A stretch of DNA of 64,000 nucleotides from Papio anubis (GCF_008728515.1 NC_044989.1:78269754-78333753), one strand, 5' to 3'. Positions 1 to 12,929 are shown, counted from the stretch's first letter. Made by a program: numbers and translations. The notes: generated by a model from the sequence alone, not told the origin.

Positions 1-700
1 CCGTAAGGCTGTCAATTAGGACACATTTCCCAGCAAATTGTGTACCCTCTCTCCAAGGACATATTGGGCATGGCTTAAAGGTTTGGAGTCTTTCCAAGCT
101 ATTCTTCTCTGTCTAAGTATGCCCTTACTCATCATTGGCTGGCCAATTTATTCGAATTTTTAAACAATTTATGTCTCCTTGAGGTTCAAATGGCAAGAGA
201 GAGAAATAGAGAAAAAAGCACAAAGATGGGTATGTCTGTCTCTTGCCTTTACTGTAGTCCTCTGCCCTAGAAATATTCTGCTTTATTCCCTGCCTCCTTC
301 TCCCTGAGAAGACTTCCATTCTGTAAAACACCAAGGTAAAACCCTGTAGTTCTGTCCCCTGGTATGTCAGTGGCAGGCCAAAGAATTTAGAAACACCTCT
401 TTACTCGTAATGATTCTCTTAAAACAATATCATTGCTATGTTCATACAAGAAGTTTTGTGACATATATGTAAATAATTGCATTTTAGTTCTAGCTGGCAT
501 CAAATACCCCTTGATAGGTCAGTATGGAGATAAAAGGCAAAAAGACATAGAAGATCCTGAAACAAATGAATAAACGTTTGCAAATATATTTAACCACTAC
601 ACACATTTTAATAGTTTTTATATCCTTGTCATGGACATCACAGTACCCTCAAGACAAAGGTACTCATTCTTACTAGGTGTTGGAAATATTGCCTCTTAAT
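1..700. other. unassigned AT-rich DNA
   Basis: No repeat family, exon or RNA gene is recognised here. The 69-codon open frame on the minus strand (125-334) has no recognisable domain and is probably chance. Confidence 0.4.
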
Positions 701-740
701 GGCATTGCATCCCTCTCCATGGCATTGCATCCCTCTCCAT
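701..740. repeat. perfect 20-bp tandem duplication
   Basis: The unit GGCATTGCATCCCTCTCCAT is present twice head to tail (701-720 and 721-740) with no mismatch. This is read directly from the sequence. Perfect identity suggests a recent replication-slippage duplication or a polymorphic allele. Confidence 0.95.
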
Positions 741-859
741 TGACTGACCTTGGCAAAGAGGAGCTGTCTCATCTGAAGTTATGTCCCTTCTTTGAGTCAG
801 GCCTATTTTCAATAACTAGTTGATGGAGGGTACAAAGGCTAAATCTTTCGACTTCAGAA

Positions 860-1250
860 CAACTCTGAATCTCAGCAGCAGCTGCCATACAATCTGCTGA
901 AGCTTTGGAGGCAAATATATCTCAGTTTAACCTCTCCCTCTGTGAAAGTCAGTTCCTTCCATTTCCTTACAGGTGTTGTCCTGAGAACTCTCCTCAATCA
1001 ATCTTCTGCAAGTAAATCTCCCTTTAAGACTCTTTCTTAGAAAATCTGACCTTTGATAATTGAATGGAGAGTTTGAAGCCAGATGCCCTACTCTGTGAAA
1101 AGTGCATTATAGTACAATATTCCCCTCTAAGCAATTGTATTTTCCTGACCTACTCACATACATTTTTCTCCAAAGCTCTCCTCAGCAATCACCTCATGCA
1201 CACAAATCTTTGTCAGAGTCTCCTTCTTATGGAAACTCATCTATGATAAT
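860..1250 (+). mobile_element. probable LTR 3' end(s), ERVL-like
   Basis: Two stretches, about 988-1060 and 1172-1245, resemble each other. Both have the layout of the 3' end of some ERVL-like LTRs: a degenerate poly(A)-signal region followed by CTCCTGCA-like, AATCTCC-like and TCAGAGTCT-like blocks. The similarity suggests two LTR copies or one partly duplicated copy. The family cannot be named by eye, and both ends are uncertain. Confidence 0.35.
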
Positions 1251-1507
1251 CCATCACTATTTTAGGTATAGTAAAGGGAACAAAATATTGTGCAGGTGAA
1301 AAACTAAGATGGCAATCCCTTAAATTTTCACAGTAATTTTATATTTTGCCAAGCAAAGTGATATTATAATCTTTGATTTGATCTACTTGAGTGAAATAGT
1401 AGGAAAGGGAAAACACTGAAAGAAACCAAGTAGCAGTATTTACTGAGGACTAATCTTTAAACCTATAATGTTGAGTTGAATTTACATGTATTAACCTGTA
1501 CTTCTGA

Positions 1508-2152
1508 TAGTGACAGGAGGCAGCCAAATGGCTAGGCAGATAAAGATGGGTCCCTGGTAAAACCCCACCTTAAAGACAAAAAACAGTCTGAAGGCTGAAA
1601 GATCTAACTGCTGGTCCTGCATGAAACCCACAACCCAGAGTAAGAACTTTTGTTCCTGTTTGCCCACCCTTTCCTGATTGATTCTTTCTAAATAATCCCT
1701 TTTAACAAAACAAATGTTGCCTTTTCCAATACTGTTGTACTACAGCTTGCTCCTTCCGTATTCTGAGCCCATAAAAATCTGACTCAGTCACATTGAGAGG
1801 ACTTTTTCTGCCTTCTGGTAGGGGGACCACCCCTGCATCCTCTTCCTGTGGAAAGCTGTTTCATTATTCAGTACAACTCCCCAACTTGCTCATTCTTTGA
1901 TTGGCAGTGTATCCTCATTCTTCTTGGGTGCTGGACAAGAACTTGGGCTCCACCAAGAGTGGATACCCAGAAAGTCTGCCTCAAGGCCTTCTGCCCTCAC
2001 TGGCAGAGGGCAGCCACCACTCACAAAAGGGCCAGGGGCCAACTGAGTGCCCAACCAGATCCTGCACTCACTTGCTCACATGCTTCTTCTTGCAAGGGGT
2101 TGAGTGTAGCAGGCCAAGTAGACATAGCATCCCTGCTGTGAGTCCAGCAAAG
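1508..2152 (+). mobile_element. ERV1-like LTR, family unassigned
   Basis: The stretch begins with TGACAGGAGGCAG and has a CCCATAAAAATC TATA-like block at about 1768. It then shows a GGGGGACCACCCC block, a degenerate poly(A) signal near 1868, and a CATTCTTCTTGGGTGC-type R/U5 section. This order is typical of class I (ERV1) LTRs. The local base composition is richer in G+C than its flanks. No internal retroviral sequence follows, so it is probably a solo LTR. No target duplication was confirmed. The open frames at 1848-2221 (97 and 106 codons) lie inside the LTR and are not genes. Confidence 0.55.
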
Positions 2153-2383
2153 GGACCAAGAGAAAATTCCTGTGTCACTTTCTCTAGTGGTCTGAGAAAG
2201 GTTTTGATCTTACTACCATAGGCATAAATAGCAAACAGGCCCAATGAGAATTCAGTCTCCCTATATCTTGCAAATAATTTATCTGACCACATTGAACACA
2301 TTGAAAATCACAAAGAAAGAGAAGTATATCTTTGAAAGTAAGTGAAACAAGATTCAGAAGAAAACATTTGATATTCTCTAGAA

Positions 2384-2737
2384 CAGGGGTCCCCAACACC
2401 TGGTCTGTAGACCAATACTGGTCTGTGTCTTGTTAGGAACCAGATCACACAGCAGGGGATGAGTGGTGGGTGAGTGAGTGAAGCTTCAACTGTATTTATA
2501 GCCTCCCATCATTGCTCAGTTACCACCTGAGCTCTGCCTCCTGTCAGATCAGAGGCAGCATTAGATTCTCATAGGAGAGTGAACCCTAGGTTGCATGCTC
2601 CTTATGAGAATCTAACTAATGTCTGTTGATCTGAGGTGGAACAGTTTCATGGTGAAACCATCCCAAACCCACCATCTGTAGAAAAACCGTCTTCTATGAA
2701 ACCAGTCCCTGGTGCTGAAAAAGGCTGGGGACCACTT
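2384..2737 (+). mobile_element. MER1 hAT-Charlie nonautonomous DNA transposon
   Basis: The element starts with CAGGGGTCCCCAAC and ends with GGCTGGGGACCACTT, which form the imperfect terminal inverted repeats of the MER1 (Charlie3-derived) family. It is flanked by a perfect 8-bp target duplication, CTCTAGAA, at 2376-2383 and 2738-2745. This matches the hAT preference for a CTCTAGAG-like target. Inside are an inverted pair around ATTAGATTCTCATAGGAG and CTCCTTATGAGAATCTAA, typical of this family. The length of about 354 bp suggests a slightly shortened copy. It has no coding capacity and would have relied on an autonomous Charlie transposase. Confidence 0.93.
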
Positions 2738-2745
2738 CTCTAGAA

Positions 2746-4136
2746 TATAAGAATATCTAGCTCCTGTAAATTAGTAGCAAAAAGTCATGAGGATATAAAA
2801 TCTGAGAAAGAAACAGGCATCAGGAGCAAGAAAATAAGAATGCATGAAGTAAAATGTGTAAAGAAATTAAAGCAAATTTACAGAATCCATACTGGCAACA
2901 GTAAAAGGCTGATGCAATGAAGCCAAAAATAAAAGTTGCACCATGGAAGACAAACGCAGGAACTTTTTCCCTATATTAATTTTTTTAATGGAAAAATAAG
3001 TGAAAATAACTAATATGAAGAGAAAATTAAAGAATCAATAGAAAGATCATTTGCAATGCTGTGTGCAGAAAAAATGATAAAAAATATAATGAGTGATAGA
3101 ACAAATAATCCTTTTTTGTACTAAAGAAAGTCTTTATATGAAGTACTTATGGGACAACAAAATCAATTTTAAAAAAATTAAGGATTTATCATTGCAGTTT
3201 TTGATAATTATGAGGAGTGGGGGAACAATCAGATTAGAGTTCTCAATGAAATACTCTTTTTTTAAAGTGACCTTTAGAACATTTAACAATCTATGTTGGC
3301 TGATATTTGCAAAGATATTCCTGTATATGTTGGTTTTGGAAAACAAATGAGCACCCAACTCCTTATTTCAAAAGTTTTATTTCAATGTGCTTCACCATTG
3401 GCAAATATAAAACTTGACTATAGAAGAAAAACACAGAAAAGGCAATAATATATAATATCACTTAATACACACTGGGGTTATAGCTTTATAATTCCTTTAA
3501 ATCAGGTTATAAAAACAAAACTGAAGGTTTACATATACTTGATGTAAAAGGATGTATATTAAATAATGATGCAGTAATAACCCACAATAATTCTTTATTG
3601 AAATATTATATTATCCAAATATTATATATAAAAAATATGCATCTTATATAACTTTCATCATATTACCATGTATATATTTCTATTTTACAGGTGAGTAAAT
3701 AAAACTCATATTTTTTTTTCTTTTTTCCTAATGACCACAAAGTAAAAAAATAAGGAAAGGTTTTAAATAATCAGTTGCTTGACAAGAAATTTGATTCATC
3801 TGTTCCATGGAACACATACTAATATCTATATACATTTTTTTTTAAAAAAAGAATGATTTTCATATATGAGGAATTAAAAAACATAATTCCCCTCCCCACA
3901 CTTACTGGAGGTGTTTTTAAGTTAGTTATTGTTAATATTCACACTGCTTCAAATTTTCCAAATAACACAATCTTATATAATTTTAAATTTGCCATCTTTT
4001 CATTCTTCTATATAATTTGTTTTAATTCCTTTCTGCTTAGAGCTTTTTATTCTCTCCCTTTTTGACTCTTTTCAATAATGGCCAATACCATTATTTTTCG
4101 AAGGCCCATTGGCTTATTCTTTGGTTTTGTTTTAAA
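2746..4136. other. unassigned AT-rich DNA
   Basis: No family could be assigned. The stretch has many short A and T runs. The open frames of 70-85 codons (for example 3093-3350 and 3853-4065) show no recognisable domain and are compatible with chance. Confidence 0.4.
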
Positions 4137-4276
4137 TTTTTTTTCTATTTAATAGAGATGGAGTCTTACTGGACTGCTCACGTTGGTCTTGAACTTCTAG
4201 ACTCACACAATCTGATCTCCCACTTCTGCCTCCTAAAGTGTGGGGGTCATAGGTGTGAGTCACTGTCTGTGGCCCC
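4137..4276 (-). mobile_element. old Alu/FLAM-like fragment
   Basis: Read on the minus strand, this is a single diverged Alu arm. The plus strand shows TAGAGATGGAGTCTTACTGG, a GTTGGTCTTGAACTTC block, and CCTAAAGTGTGGGGGTC in place of the usual CCCAAAGTGCTGGGATT. High divergence and one-arm length point to a FLAM or an AluJ fragment. Confidence 0.75.
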
Positions 4277-7182
4277 ATTGACTTATTCTTAACTAATTAG
4301 AATTACGCCATAGATGAGTATATCTCCTTGGTTATTTTGTCTCTACTTGCTTCTATATATTCCATGTATCCCATAAATAGATGATGAGAACATCTTTTCT
4401 GAGCACAATATCCACCTGGCATGCTGTTTTATATTTTATAATCTCCGTTAGTTGGCCTTCAAGGCTGTGATCCACTGGTCTCCTAACCCAATTTAACATC
4501 ATACTTCTTGCTAGATCTAAGACTGAAAGTAGTGACATACAAGGTAAAATGCATGCACATTGAAAGTAGTTAGACTAGAATTAAAATTCAGGATTCACCA
4601 TTTACCAGTTGTGAGACATTGAGGTCTTTTGAATATTTTCCTCTTTAAGTAATGATATGTTTAATAATAAAAGTAGAATCCACATTGCAAATTTTTTGTG
4701 ATAACTACATTTCATACCTTTTTGAAATCAGTTATCCTGTTGTGAGGGCTCAAAATACGCTAATCAACGTCCAAATTGAATGCATAGTTCAGTTGTGAAA
4801 GGTTTGCTCTTAAAATATTATATTCTCTCTTTCTCTCTCTCTCTCTTTTCTGTGTGTGTATCCGTGTCAGAGGTGGAGTGGGATGAGGTGTGTGTGTGAG
4901 ATTCCCAACTCAGAAAGTGGGGGCTTAAAGTATTTCAAAAATAGTAGGCTGTATGTTAAAATATTTATGAGGATTGTTAAATTACTACTCTTATGATAAT
5001 AGTTGTGTTAATTTTATAATGGTATCCAACATATAATGTATGATTTTTGTTGTATTTCTTGTTTTTTTTTTTTTAATCTCACATGCTTAGATGCTGCTAA
5101 ATAAATAAATGTTCAAAACTTGAATATTAAAAGAAAATATTTGTTGGTACTTTTGTTGTTACCATTGCCTTAGGTTTTGACATTAAGTTACTGTTGGGAA
5201 AGAAAGAACATTTACACTACTCTTGATGTAACACATTTATAAGAAAGTACCTGTTAAATCTATAAAACTTATTTAAAAGCTATTGGTCAGGGTACAATTT
5301 CATTTTAAAGTTGTCATTTAAGAATACTCAAATGCACATAATAAAAGTTGACATTTCATAGTATTATCTACTACTCGAAAAGAATTCTTGTTATGTTTCA
5401 CTATTGATGTCATGTTAAAAGATAATAAGATTTTAAAATTCTGAACTTTACGTGAAAATGGAAACATTTCCTATTGTGTATTAAATGTTAAGAAGCAATC
5501 TTCTTGAAGAGAATGAGGGGAAATGGAACACATTTTCAAAAGACCCCCACCCTCTGCCTCACAAAATATAGAAATAGTGTAAAATTTGTATTGTGTTACC
5601 TATGTAATGTATGAAGAGAAATTCAGCAAGTATGAATAAATAAATCTGCGGGAGAAAACACTGGAGTGTGCACTTCCTTGCAGAGGTCCTTATGTTACAT
5701 AAATAGGTAGGTAGCTAGACAAACCAGTGAAAAGATAGAGAATATTACTAGCAACACTGCTAATTCCCCTATTGTTTGCCATCACGATCTTTGGTATTCA
5801 GTGAGTAGAATTTTTAATCTTCACTTTGGGAAGAAAAAACAGGAGGCAGACTTCTCTGAATTAACAAGATCATATTTTAAAAAGTCTTATGTATTTAACA
5901 CTATTTAATACTATTTAAATACTACTTTGTTTTTTAATTACTTACTTTGTGTTTTAAACAATTTTTTCTGTTATTTAGACGAGATTTAGAAATGTCCAAA
6001 ATCAAGAAAATAGGAAGGAGAAAATTATTCATAACATTAGCATCAAAACCATTTTAAAAGAATATGTCTAATTTTCTTTTTAGTATATGGTGATTAAGAA
6101 GATTAAAATGCTGCCTCTCTTGAAGGAAAAGATGGATAATTTAGGGATATTAAATCTGTCCCAATGCAAAGCTTTATCTCCTCTAAAAGAGCTATTTCTC
6201 TAATAAATCAGGAACAGTATTTTAATTATGTATGGCATTTATTTCAGCATTCCAATCAGTGCAATTCATTGGGCAGCTTTCTTTTGTCAGGCATAACACA
6301 TACACGGAAGAAAATTTATCCTGTAACCTCAAAAAGCTCACAATTTTTAAGAGAGACATAGAAATATATCAAAATATAATATTTCAGACATCACTGGAAC
6401 TTTTGACAGTCATCATATATGAAACCAGAAAAAAACTTTAATAAATTTATAAAAATATAAACTCATTCTCTTATGGAAATTCAAAAAAATTATAAATGAA
6501 TAATAAAATGTCAGGCAACAGACCTTGTACTTGGAAAATTGTAAACTCCCTTTAAACAATTATGGATTAAATTAAAATTTCAGAATCTAGAAAATAAACT
6601 ACATATCAGAACCTGTCATATATAACTGTCAAAGAGCTCTGATGTAAAGTTATTATGTCGAACTTTCATAGTACTTGATGAAAAAGAAATAAAACTAAAT
6701 GAAACACTTCTATAATTAGCTATCATGGCTCCACTTGTATTATACAAACTCTTTTCTTGAGAACAACTACAAAACTAGATAACACACCGAGAAAATAAAA
6801 ATCTCAACTGTTTGAAGTCATGAGAAACTGGGCAATAAATTCAGGACTTGAAGGGGATAGAAGAAATATTCTTTCCCAGAATCTTTTCTCCTCTAAGGTC
6901 ATTTCTTGATTCCTGATGCAAAAATTTGCAGCCTGGTCAAAAGCAGCAACCTAGAGGTTTTGCCAAAGTATCAAAGGTCTGGGAAGATGAAAATTGGAAT
7001 CCAGATCAACTAAAGTAGAAAGTCTTGAAACCAAGATTAGGGAACCAGATATTAGAAGCCAAGAAAAGGAAACTACAGATATGAGCCTGACCTTCTATGT
7101 GAATTTAGATCACAATTTATTGCCAAATTCTAAAGGGGTAAGAGATAGCAACCAGCTATAAAGCTGGCTCATAGAGCTGAGG

Positions 7183-7186
<4 letters not shown>
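4277..7186. other. unassigned AT-rich DNA with short low-complexity runs
   Basis: No gene or confident repeat was found. There is a CT-rich run at about 4826-4850 followed by GT-rich sequence, and a T run near 5062-5075. The part from about 6500 to 7190 has a vague L1-like A-rich composition, but I could not anchor it to a family. Confidence 0.4.

Positions 7187-7226
<40 letters not shown>
7187..7226. repeat. (AT)n microsatellite
   Basis: About 19-20 consecutive AT dinucleotides follow a short A run. This is a perfect dinucleotide repeat and probably length-polymorphic. Confidence 0.95.
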
Positions 7227-7230
<4 letters not shown>

Positions 7231-7827
7231 CACAAGCTTAACAAGAAACTGTGTACTTGGTCAGCATGGTAGTATTTCTATTGAGATCCCTGATAAGATA
7301 TAACCTAGGAGTAGGGCAAACTAGAATTAGACATGACTTCCTCCCTTTTAACAACCACTCCAGGTCCAAAGGACTTCAAACAAATGCATTTGCTAATGGG
7401 GTCAGTTGCTTATTCATCCTACTCGCACTACTGTCCATTCGAGAACTATCTTCTATTTGGAGACATGTGGTATCATCCAGAGGCTCTGTGATTTAATATA
7501 TATGGCATCTAAAATTAAATATAAAATGAATGGTGCAATAGAAGGTAGTGACCAAATGCTAAGATAAAAGGTCAACATAAAGACACCGGAAGTAGTTCAG
7601 ATTTGGGGGTTATCAGGCACGGACCTTCAGTTTGCTCTGCTTAATATGGTTAGAAATAGATGACAAGATGAAGCATCCCACAAGTGAACCTAATCTTAAA
7701 AATATATAATTATATACAAATTCTATAATAAAATATAATAACCAAAATTAAAAATCAGTAGATGGGTATGATAGTAGAGTAGATGTAATATCTCCATTGA
7801 AATGGTACTAAGCATTTGGAAACTAAT
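7227..7827. other. unassigned DNA between (AT)n and MLT1 LTR
   Basis: No confident family was assigned. An 81-codon open frame (7251-7496) has no recognisable domain. Confidence 0.35.
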
Positions 7828-8105
7828 CAGGTTAAGAAAAGATCATGAGAGTTGGGTCCTCATGATAGGGTTAGTGCCCTTATAAGAAGATACAAGAGAG
7901 CTGGATGGCTGTCTGTCTGCTGTGCGGGGACACAGGAAGAAAATGGCTGTCTGCAAGTCACAATGGAGACTATTATCAGTAATTAAATAGCTAGCACTCA
8001 GACCCTAGGGCTTCCCAGTCTTCAGAACTGTGAGAAATAAACTTCTGTTGTTTAAGCTACCCAGTCTGTATTACTAAATTATAGGAGCCCAACCAGAAGA
8101 AGACA
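7828..8105 (+). mobile_element. MLT1/MST-type MaLR LTR, 3' part
   Basis: Hallmarks of MaLR LTRs occur in order: GGGTTAGTGCCCTTATAAGA, a GGACACAGGAAGAAAATGGC block, CTTCAGAACTGTGAGAAATAAA with the poly(A) signal, and GTTGTTTAAGCTACCCAGTC. The 5' part of the LTR is missing or too diverged to see. It appears to lie within an old L1, because L1 ORF1-like sequence follows immediately. Confidence 0.75.
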
Positions 8106-8109
8106 CCAG

Positions 8110-8612
8110 AATATTTTCCAGATCAGTAGAAAACATTGAGTGAAACAGGAAGGTAGAAAAAGTTAAAAAATACAGATAATAGCATAAAATGATTATGAAA
8201 AAAATGTACAGTTCTAATATACAGGTGATCAAAATACTAAACAGGTTTAGAATAGCTTCACAAGCAATATTTGAATAGATAGTAGAAGAGATTTTATGAA
8301 ATTAATACAAATCCTACCCACAAAAATTCAAGGAGCCATGCAAACCCCAAGCAGAATAACCTCCCTGCCCCACCACACATAGCCCGTAGGGTACATTAAA
8401 TAAAAATATTAAAAACTAAAGTCAAGGACAAACATTTTAAAATGGCTACAAGAAAAAATATATATTCATTTCCTTCAAAAATGAAGCTTTAGGAATGACA
8501 GTTATTTTTTATCAGAAATTCTATAAATTAGAAGATGATACAACGGTGATGAAAATACCAACAACCCAGAATTTAATATCTAATGAAAATATCCCTGCAT
8601 GTAAAACATTGA
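8110..8612 (+). pseudogene. old L1 (L1M) ORF1 fragment
   Basis: The nucleotide layout follows the second half of L1 ORF1: an AATTCAAGGAGCCATGCAAA-like block, then TTTTTTATCAGAAATTCTAT, then AACCCAGAATTTAATATCTA leading to a GAAAATATCCCTGCA end. Many indels have destroyed the frame. The 127-codon open frame at 8495-8878 overlaps this relic only in part and is not a real protein. The fragment is strongly diverged and no subfamily can be named. Confidence 0.5.
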
Positions 8613-11457
8613 ATCTAAAATTTCTATTTAATGGACCTACATCACTAAATCTAAACAGATCTCCTTTCTTACTCCTTCCTGCTAAATTCCACATCCTAAA
8701 TATCCGTTTCCACACATATTTTGCTAATTATGTCGACATAAATTTGAAAATTTATGCAATTCTTTTGGTGTTTACCTCACCTCCTCATAGTGAACCTCAC
8801 TTTGTAATGCACTCTTTGGTTCCGTTGGGACATGAATCTAGTTACAGATCTATTAGCAAAAAGAGGTGGATAATATGACCGAACATGTAAATAATATATA
8901 AGATTTCTTATATTGGTTTATCTATCATGGGTAAGATGCATACCCATGAACGTATTTGCATTCTTAAAACTATATTTTATATTAATTATGATTATCTCTG
9001 TAGGTTACATTTTTGATAAATTTGCTTCTAAAAATTCTTACTTTATTTTGTTTTCCTAAATGAGCATTTATTAGTGGCATAAAAATCTCAACAATTAAAG
9101 ATCATATATGTGAATTATTTATGCAATAAGATAATTTTTAATAAATACTACAAACCTAAACATTTGACACAGATTTGTGACTTTCACAACCTCAACACTT
9201 AGAGTTAGATCTAGGGCCAAAGAGTGTGTTTTCAGAAATGCAGGAATTGAATCATTAGGAATATTAATTACAATTTCAGTGTCTCAGAATAGAAGGCTCA
9301 GCTTAGGAAAAAAGTGATTTAACACTAAGAATATTAGTAAAGCCCAACATTCTTTTTAAAAACGAATGCCACAGGATGGATCATGGATCCATCTGGAAGA
9401 ATTTACATGAATGAAATTTTGGGGGGGGCTTTTTTCTGTTTTTTGGTATTTCTAAGTTGAGTAATGCTGTAACTCCTAGAATTAGAAAGCCTCAGAGAAT
9501 ATAGAACCTATGTGAAAGGAGTAGCAAACATTTACGTGCAAAAAAAAAAAAAAAAAAAAATCAGATGTGGGATGGAAAAGTGATTTTAATTTTGGCAAAA
9601 GAGGCGAAATAATGTAAACATTTGGAAATATTTAGGATAGGACAAATTAGGTTGGATCATAATAGGTGAAAATGTCTGGAGAACAATACCACTAGGTGCA
9701 ATATTTCTTTACTGTGTTGTCCTACATGGGCTCATAAAATGTACACATCAACACAATCCAGTTAAATAGCATCTTATTAGTTTTTTTTGTTTTGTTTTTG
9801 TTTTTTTTTTGTAAAATTATGACTGGAGGTCATGGCAGTGAGATTATCACATGCCTTTTATAACAGGTCACATAATACCTTTTGTGTACATTAAATTTCA
9901 GGAAATGTTTTATCTCTGCAAAAGAATTTGTAAATTTTCTACAGTCATAAAAAGAATACAAAGAATGCATACAACAAAATAATCATTCTTGTTATGGAAA
10001 GAAGAGGACGTATAAAATACATACTATAAAAACTTAATGGGTAGATTTCATCTTTCCTTTGATCAATATTGAAAAGACTGTATGTTAGACTAATTCTCCT
10101 CTTTTAGTAATCCCAATAATGGACACAACTAAGCATGTTTCCACCTACTAAAACACTTCCTTGTGTTCAATCCAAATGCTTTTTCTTTCTTTTTTGCAGT
10201 GAAGTTAGGTGTGAAGTTGCCTGACTATAGGCAACAAGGCCATTTCTTATGGGGAATGTTGGTTCTGTCCAATAATATATGTTCAAAAAGCTCCTTTTCA
10301 TGATGAAAACACCTGGGATAATATGGCTTTTGAATACTTTCTGATATTGCAAATAAATAAAACTTGAAGCCTTTGCCTAAGGAAAAAAGAGCATACCTCA
10401 GGAAACGAGTTAGATGTGTTGGTGTCTTTGCACTTTACTGTTGCTGTGCATCACATTTATGAAGACATAATAAATAGTCATAATAGAAAAAGGGTAGTTA
10501 GAATAAAATAAAGTGGCCCATCAAGTATTCAGCCCAAGTTTATTACCACAGTGGACTCGGGTTATAATTACCAACAGAGGAGAGAATAACTATAAGTTAT
10601 TTTGATGTAAAAAGCATATTATACTAAGCCAACATAATAACACAGTTTTTATGAAGCACAGTAATTACACTGAAGACTCACAGAAGTGCATTTTTCTAAA
10701 AGAAGGAGGTAGGTGTTGATAAGCTTCCATTGAATTTTACAGTTGCAATGAACACAAATAATTGTCATGGCAAAATAATAAAAGTGTGCTGATTTTTGTT
10801 GCAATGCTTGAGAGAGATTAAATTATAAAATTAAAAAAATACTTATTAAACAGTATGAAATGTCTTATGTTTAATGTCTTTATTTTAAAATGACTTTTTT
10901 TCATAGAATTTTTTTGTATATTAAATGTTGTTTATTGTCCTTCACTGGTAGTATGCAGATTGTTCCTGTTGCTAAGAATGCTTTTCTGTAATACTTTAGT
11001 GAATTAATATAGGCAAAAAGGACTTTAAAGTAAGTGTTTAAATATCTACTTTATAAAACTCTCATTAAGATTTGATCTCAAGCTACTATGGCTTTATCAC
11101 TATATTTGATTTTACATTTGGAAGCTTAGAGAAAATTCAAATGTTATCACCAGTTACTTAATGTCTGGTAAGTAATTAAGGCTCATTAATATACATTTGA
11201 AAGCAAATGACAGGCTCTTAAAAACACACACACACACAGGGTCAGGAGTAAGTCATGATAGGACTAAGCTGTTATAATGGGACAGCATAGATAGAGCCAT
11301 AAATTTGTACAAAGACTATTTATACAAACCTGACAATAGGCTATATGCTGATGGACCAGACTGATCATGAGGAAAACACTTGATATAAAATAGTTGAATA
11401 TCTTAAGTTTCGTGATATGCATGTAGTTTTAGAAACATAAGTAGAAATAAAAAATAT
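8613..11457. other. unassigned AT-rich DNA
   Basis: No exon, RNA gene or confident repeat was recognised. Low-complexity runs include G8 at about 9421-9428, A20 at 9541-9560, T/G runs near 9781-9812, and a short (AC)n at about 11225-11239. Confidence 0.4.
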
Positions 11458-11712
11458 GCTTGGGCACAGTGGCCCACACATGCAATCCCAGCACTTTGGG
11501 AGGCCGAGGTGAGTGGATTGCTTGAGTTCATAAGTTTGACACCAGACTGGAAACATGGGAAATCCCATTCTTCCAATAAAGATAAAAATAAAAATACATT
11601 AGCTGGGTGTGGTGGTGCGTGTCTATAGACTCAGCTACTGGGGAGGCTGAGGTGGCAGGATGGCTTGAGCCTGGGAAGCAGAGGTTGCAGTGAGCTGTGA
11701 CAGCACCACAGC
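11458..11712 (+). mobile_element. AluJ-like element, 3' truncated
   Basis: The element runs from GCTTGGGCACAGTGG through GCAATCCCAGCACTTTGG, the mid A-rich linker, and a second arm with GAGCCTGGGAAGCAGAGGTT. It stops before the usual CCACTGCACTCCAGCC block and has no poly(A) tail. Divergence is high, suggesting AluJ. Loss of the 3' end implies a later deletion, because retrotransposition normally keeps it. Confidence 0.9.
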
Positions 11713-12764
11713 TGGGGCATCCAGTTCAGAGCTGAAAATACCTTGAAATATTAATTTCCCATTTTTTCTGAGATATCCTGTATTTTTAAAATATAATAAA
11801 CATGAGAAAACATGTCACATTATACTTTTACTGATCTAACTAGCTTCAAATTCCCATACAGAAACAGATTAACAGAAACAGAAACAGCAACATTAGAGAA
11901 TAGCAAAATAGTAACATTTCAAATAGTAACATTTCAAGAAAATATATACACATTCACAGTATGTGATGGTATCCACTTACTATCTACTGCCTCCATAACC
12001 CCTAAAGTCTTCTGAAGGTGAGGGGGCAATAAAAGTTATTAAAATAAAATGGTTAAGAGGGGTAAAACATTTTTGAACCATGTCTGTACCACAACAAAAC
12101 ACCTGATGGGTTAGTGAGAGAGAGTACAAAGGAAATAGCTCTGTGCTTTCAATTCCAGGTAGTATACTAAAAATAATAATCTTACTGCTTTCCACATTTA
12201 ACAAATAGAAGTTAACTAATTGTCAGTAGATAGTCCATTTACATTCTCATTTATTATTCTTTTTATTCTGATTATATGTTTATTATTTCTCATTTTATCT
12301 ATTTCCTCATTTTAGATTCATTACTGCTTTGAATATATGAGCCAACATTTCTTTTCACAACCTTTTCACAACTGGGAATTCTTTAGAGAAATGCAATCTT
12401 ATTTCATTTACTTACTTCACCAGTAATGTCATTACTATGCCTACCTAAGAAGAAAATACATCATGTGGCAGAGGACTAGAAAGAAAAAACACCAACAAAA
12501 AAAAGGCTGTGAAGATTTGATCATATGCCTATGTGGGTGGTGAATAGAATATTTCTTTAATCTCTGTCAGGAATATAAATCTCATTTTGATGCTATGACA
12601 TAATAAAGTGCATTATTTTCCTGAAATTTTCCTCTTATCTCTGTTTTATATTTGCATAAATAATCCATTTAAGTACTAGATTCTGAGATAATATTTGCTA
12701 TAAATGGTTTTAATTTTATCAAGAGAAATATATTCAAAGGTGTTGTGAACTTACTTTATTTCAT
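11713..12764. other. unassigned AT-rich DNA
   Basis: No family or gene was recognised. The 67- and 74-codon open frames (11812-12015 and 11980-12204, opposite strands) overlap and lack recognisable domains. Confidence 0.35.
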
Positions 12765-12798
12765 CTATCAATTTATAATTTCTATCAATTTATAATTT
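12765..12798. repeat. perfect 17-bp tandem duplication
   Basis: The unit CTATCAATTTATAATTT occurs twice without a gap (12765-12781 and 12782-12798). It is read directly from the sequence. Confidence 0.95.
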
Positions 12799-12929
12799 CT
12801 ACAAGGAATAAAAACAGATTTGCATCTCATGTCAGTATAGACAATAATTGTCTCTTCATTAATTTTACATTTGTCTATACACGAAAAAGAAACCAAGGAC
12901 TTTGTAGTTGAAAAAAAAATAATTCTTGA

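Noticed and set aside
1848..2221. Pair of overlapping frames (97 and 106 codons) as a host exon
   Set aside because: They lie inside an LTR-like block with a TATA-like region and U5-like end.
8495..8878. 127-codon plus-strand open frame as a possible gene
   Set aside because: It overlaps an old L1 ORF1 fragment out of frame and then continues into unassigned DNA. No domain, no splice context.
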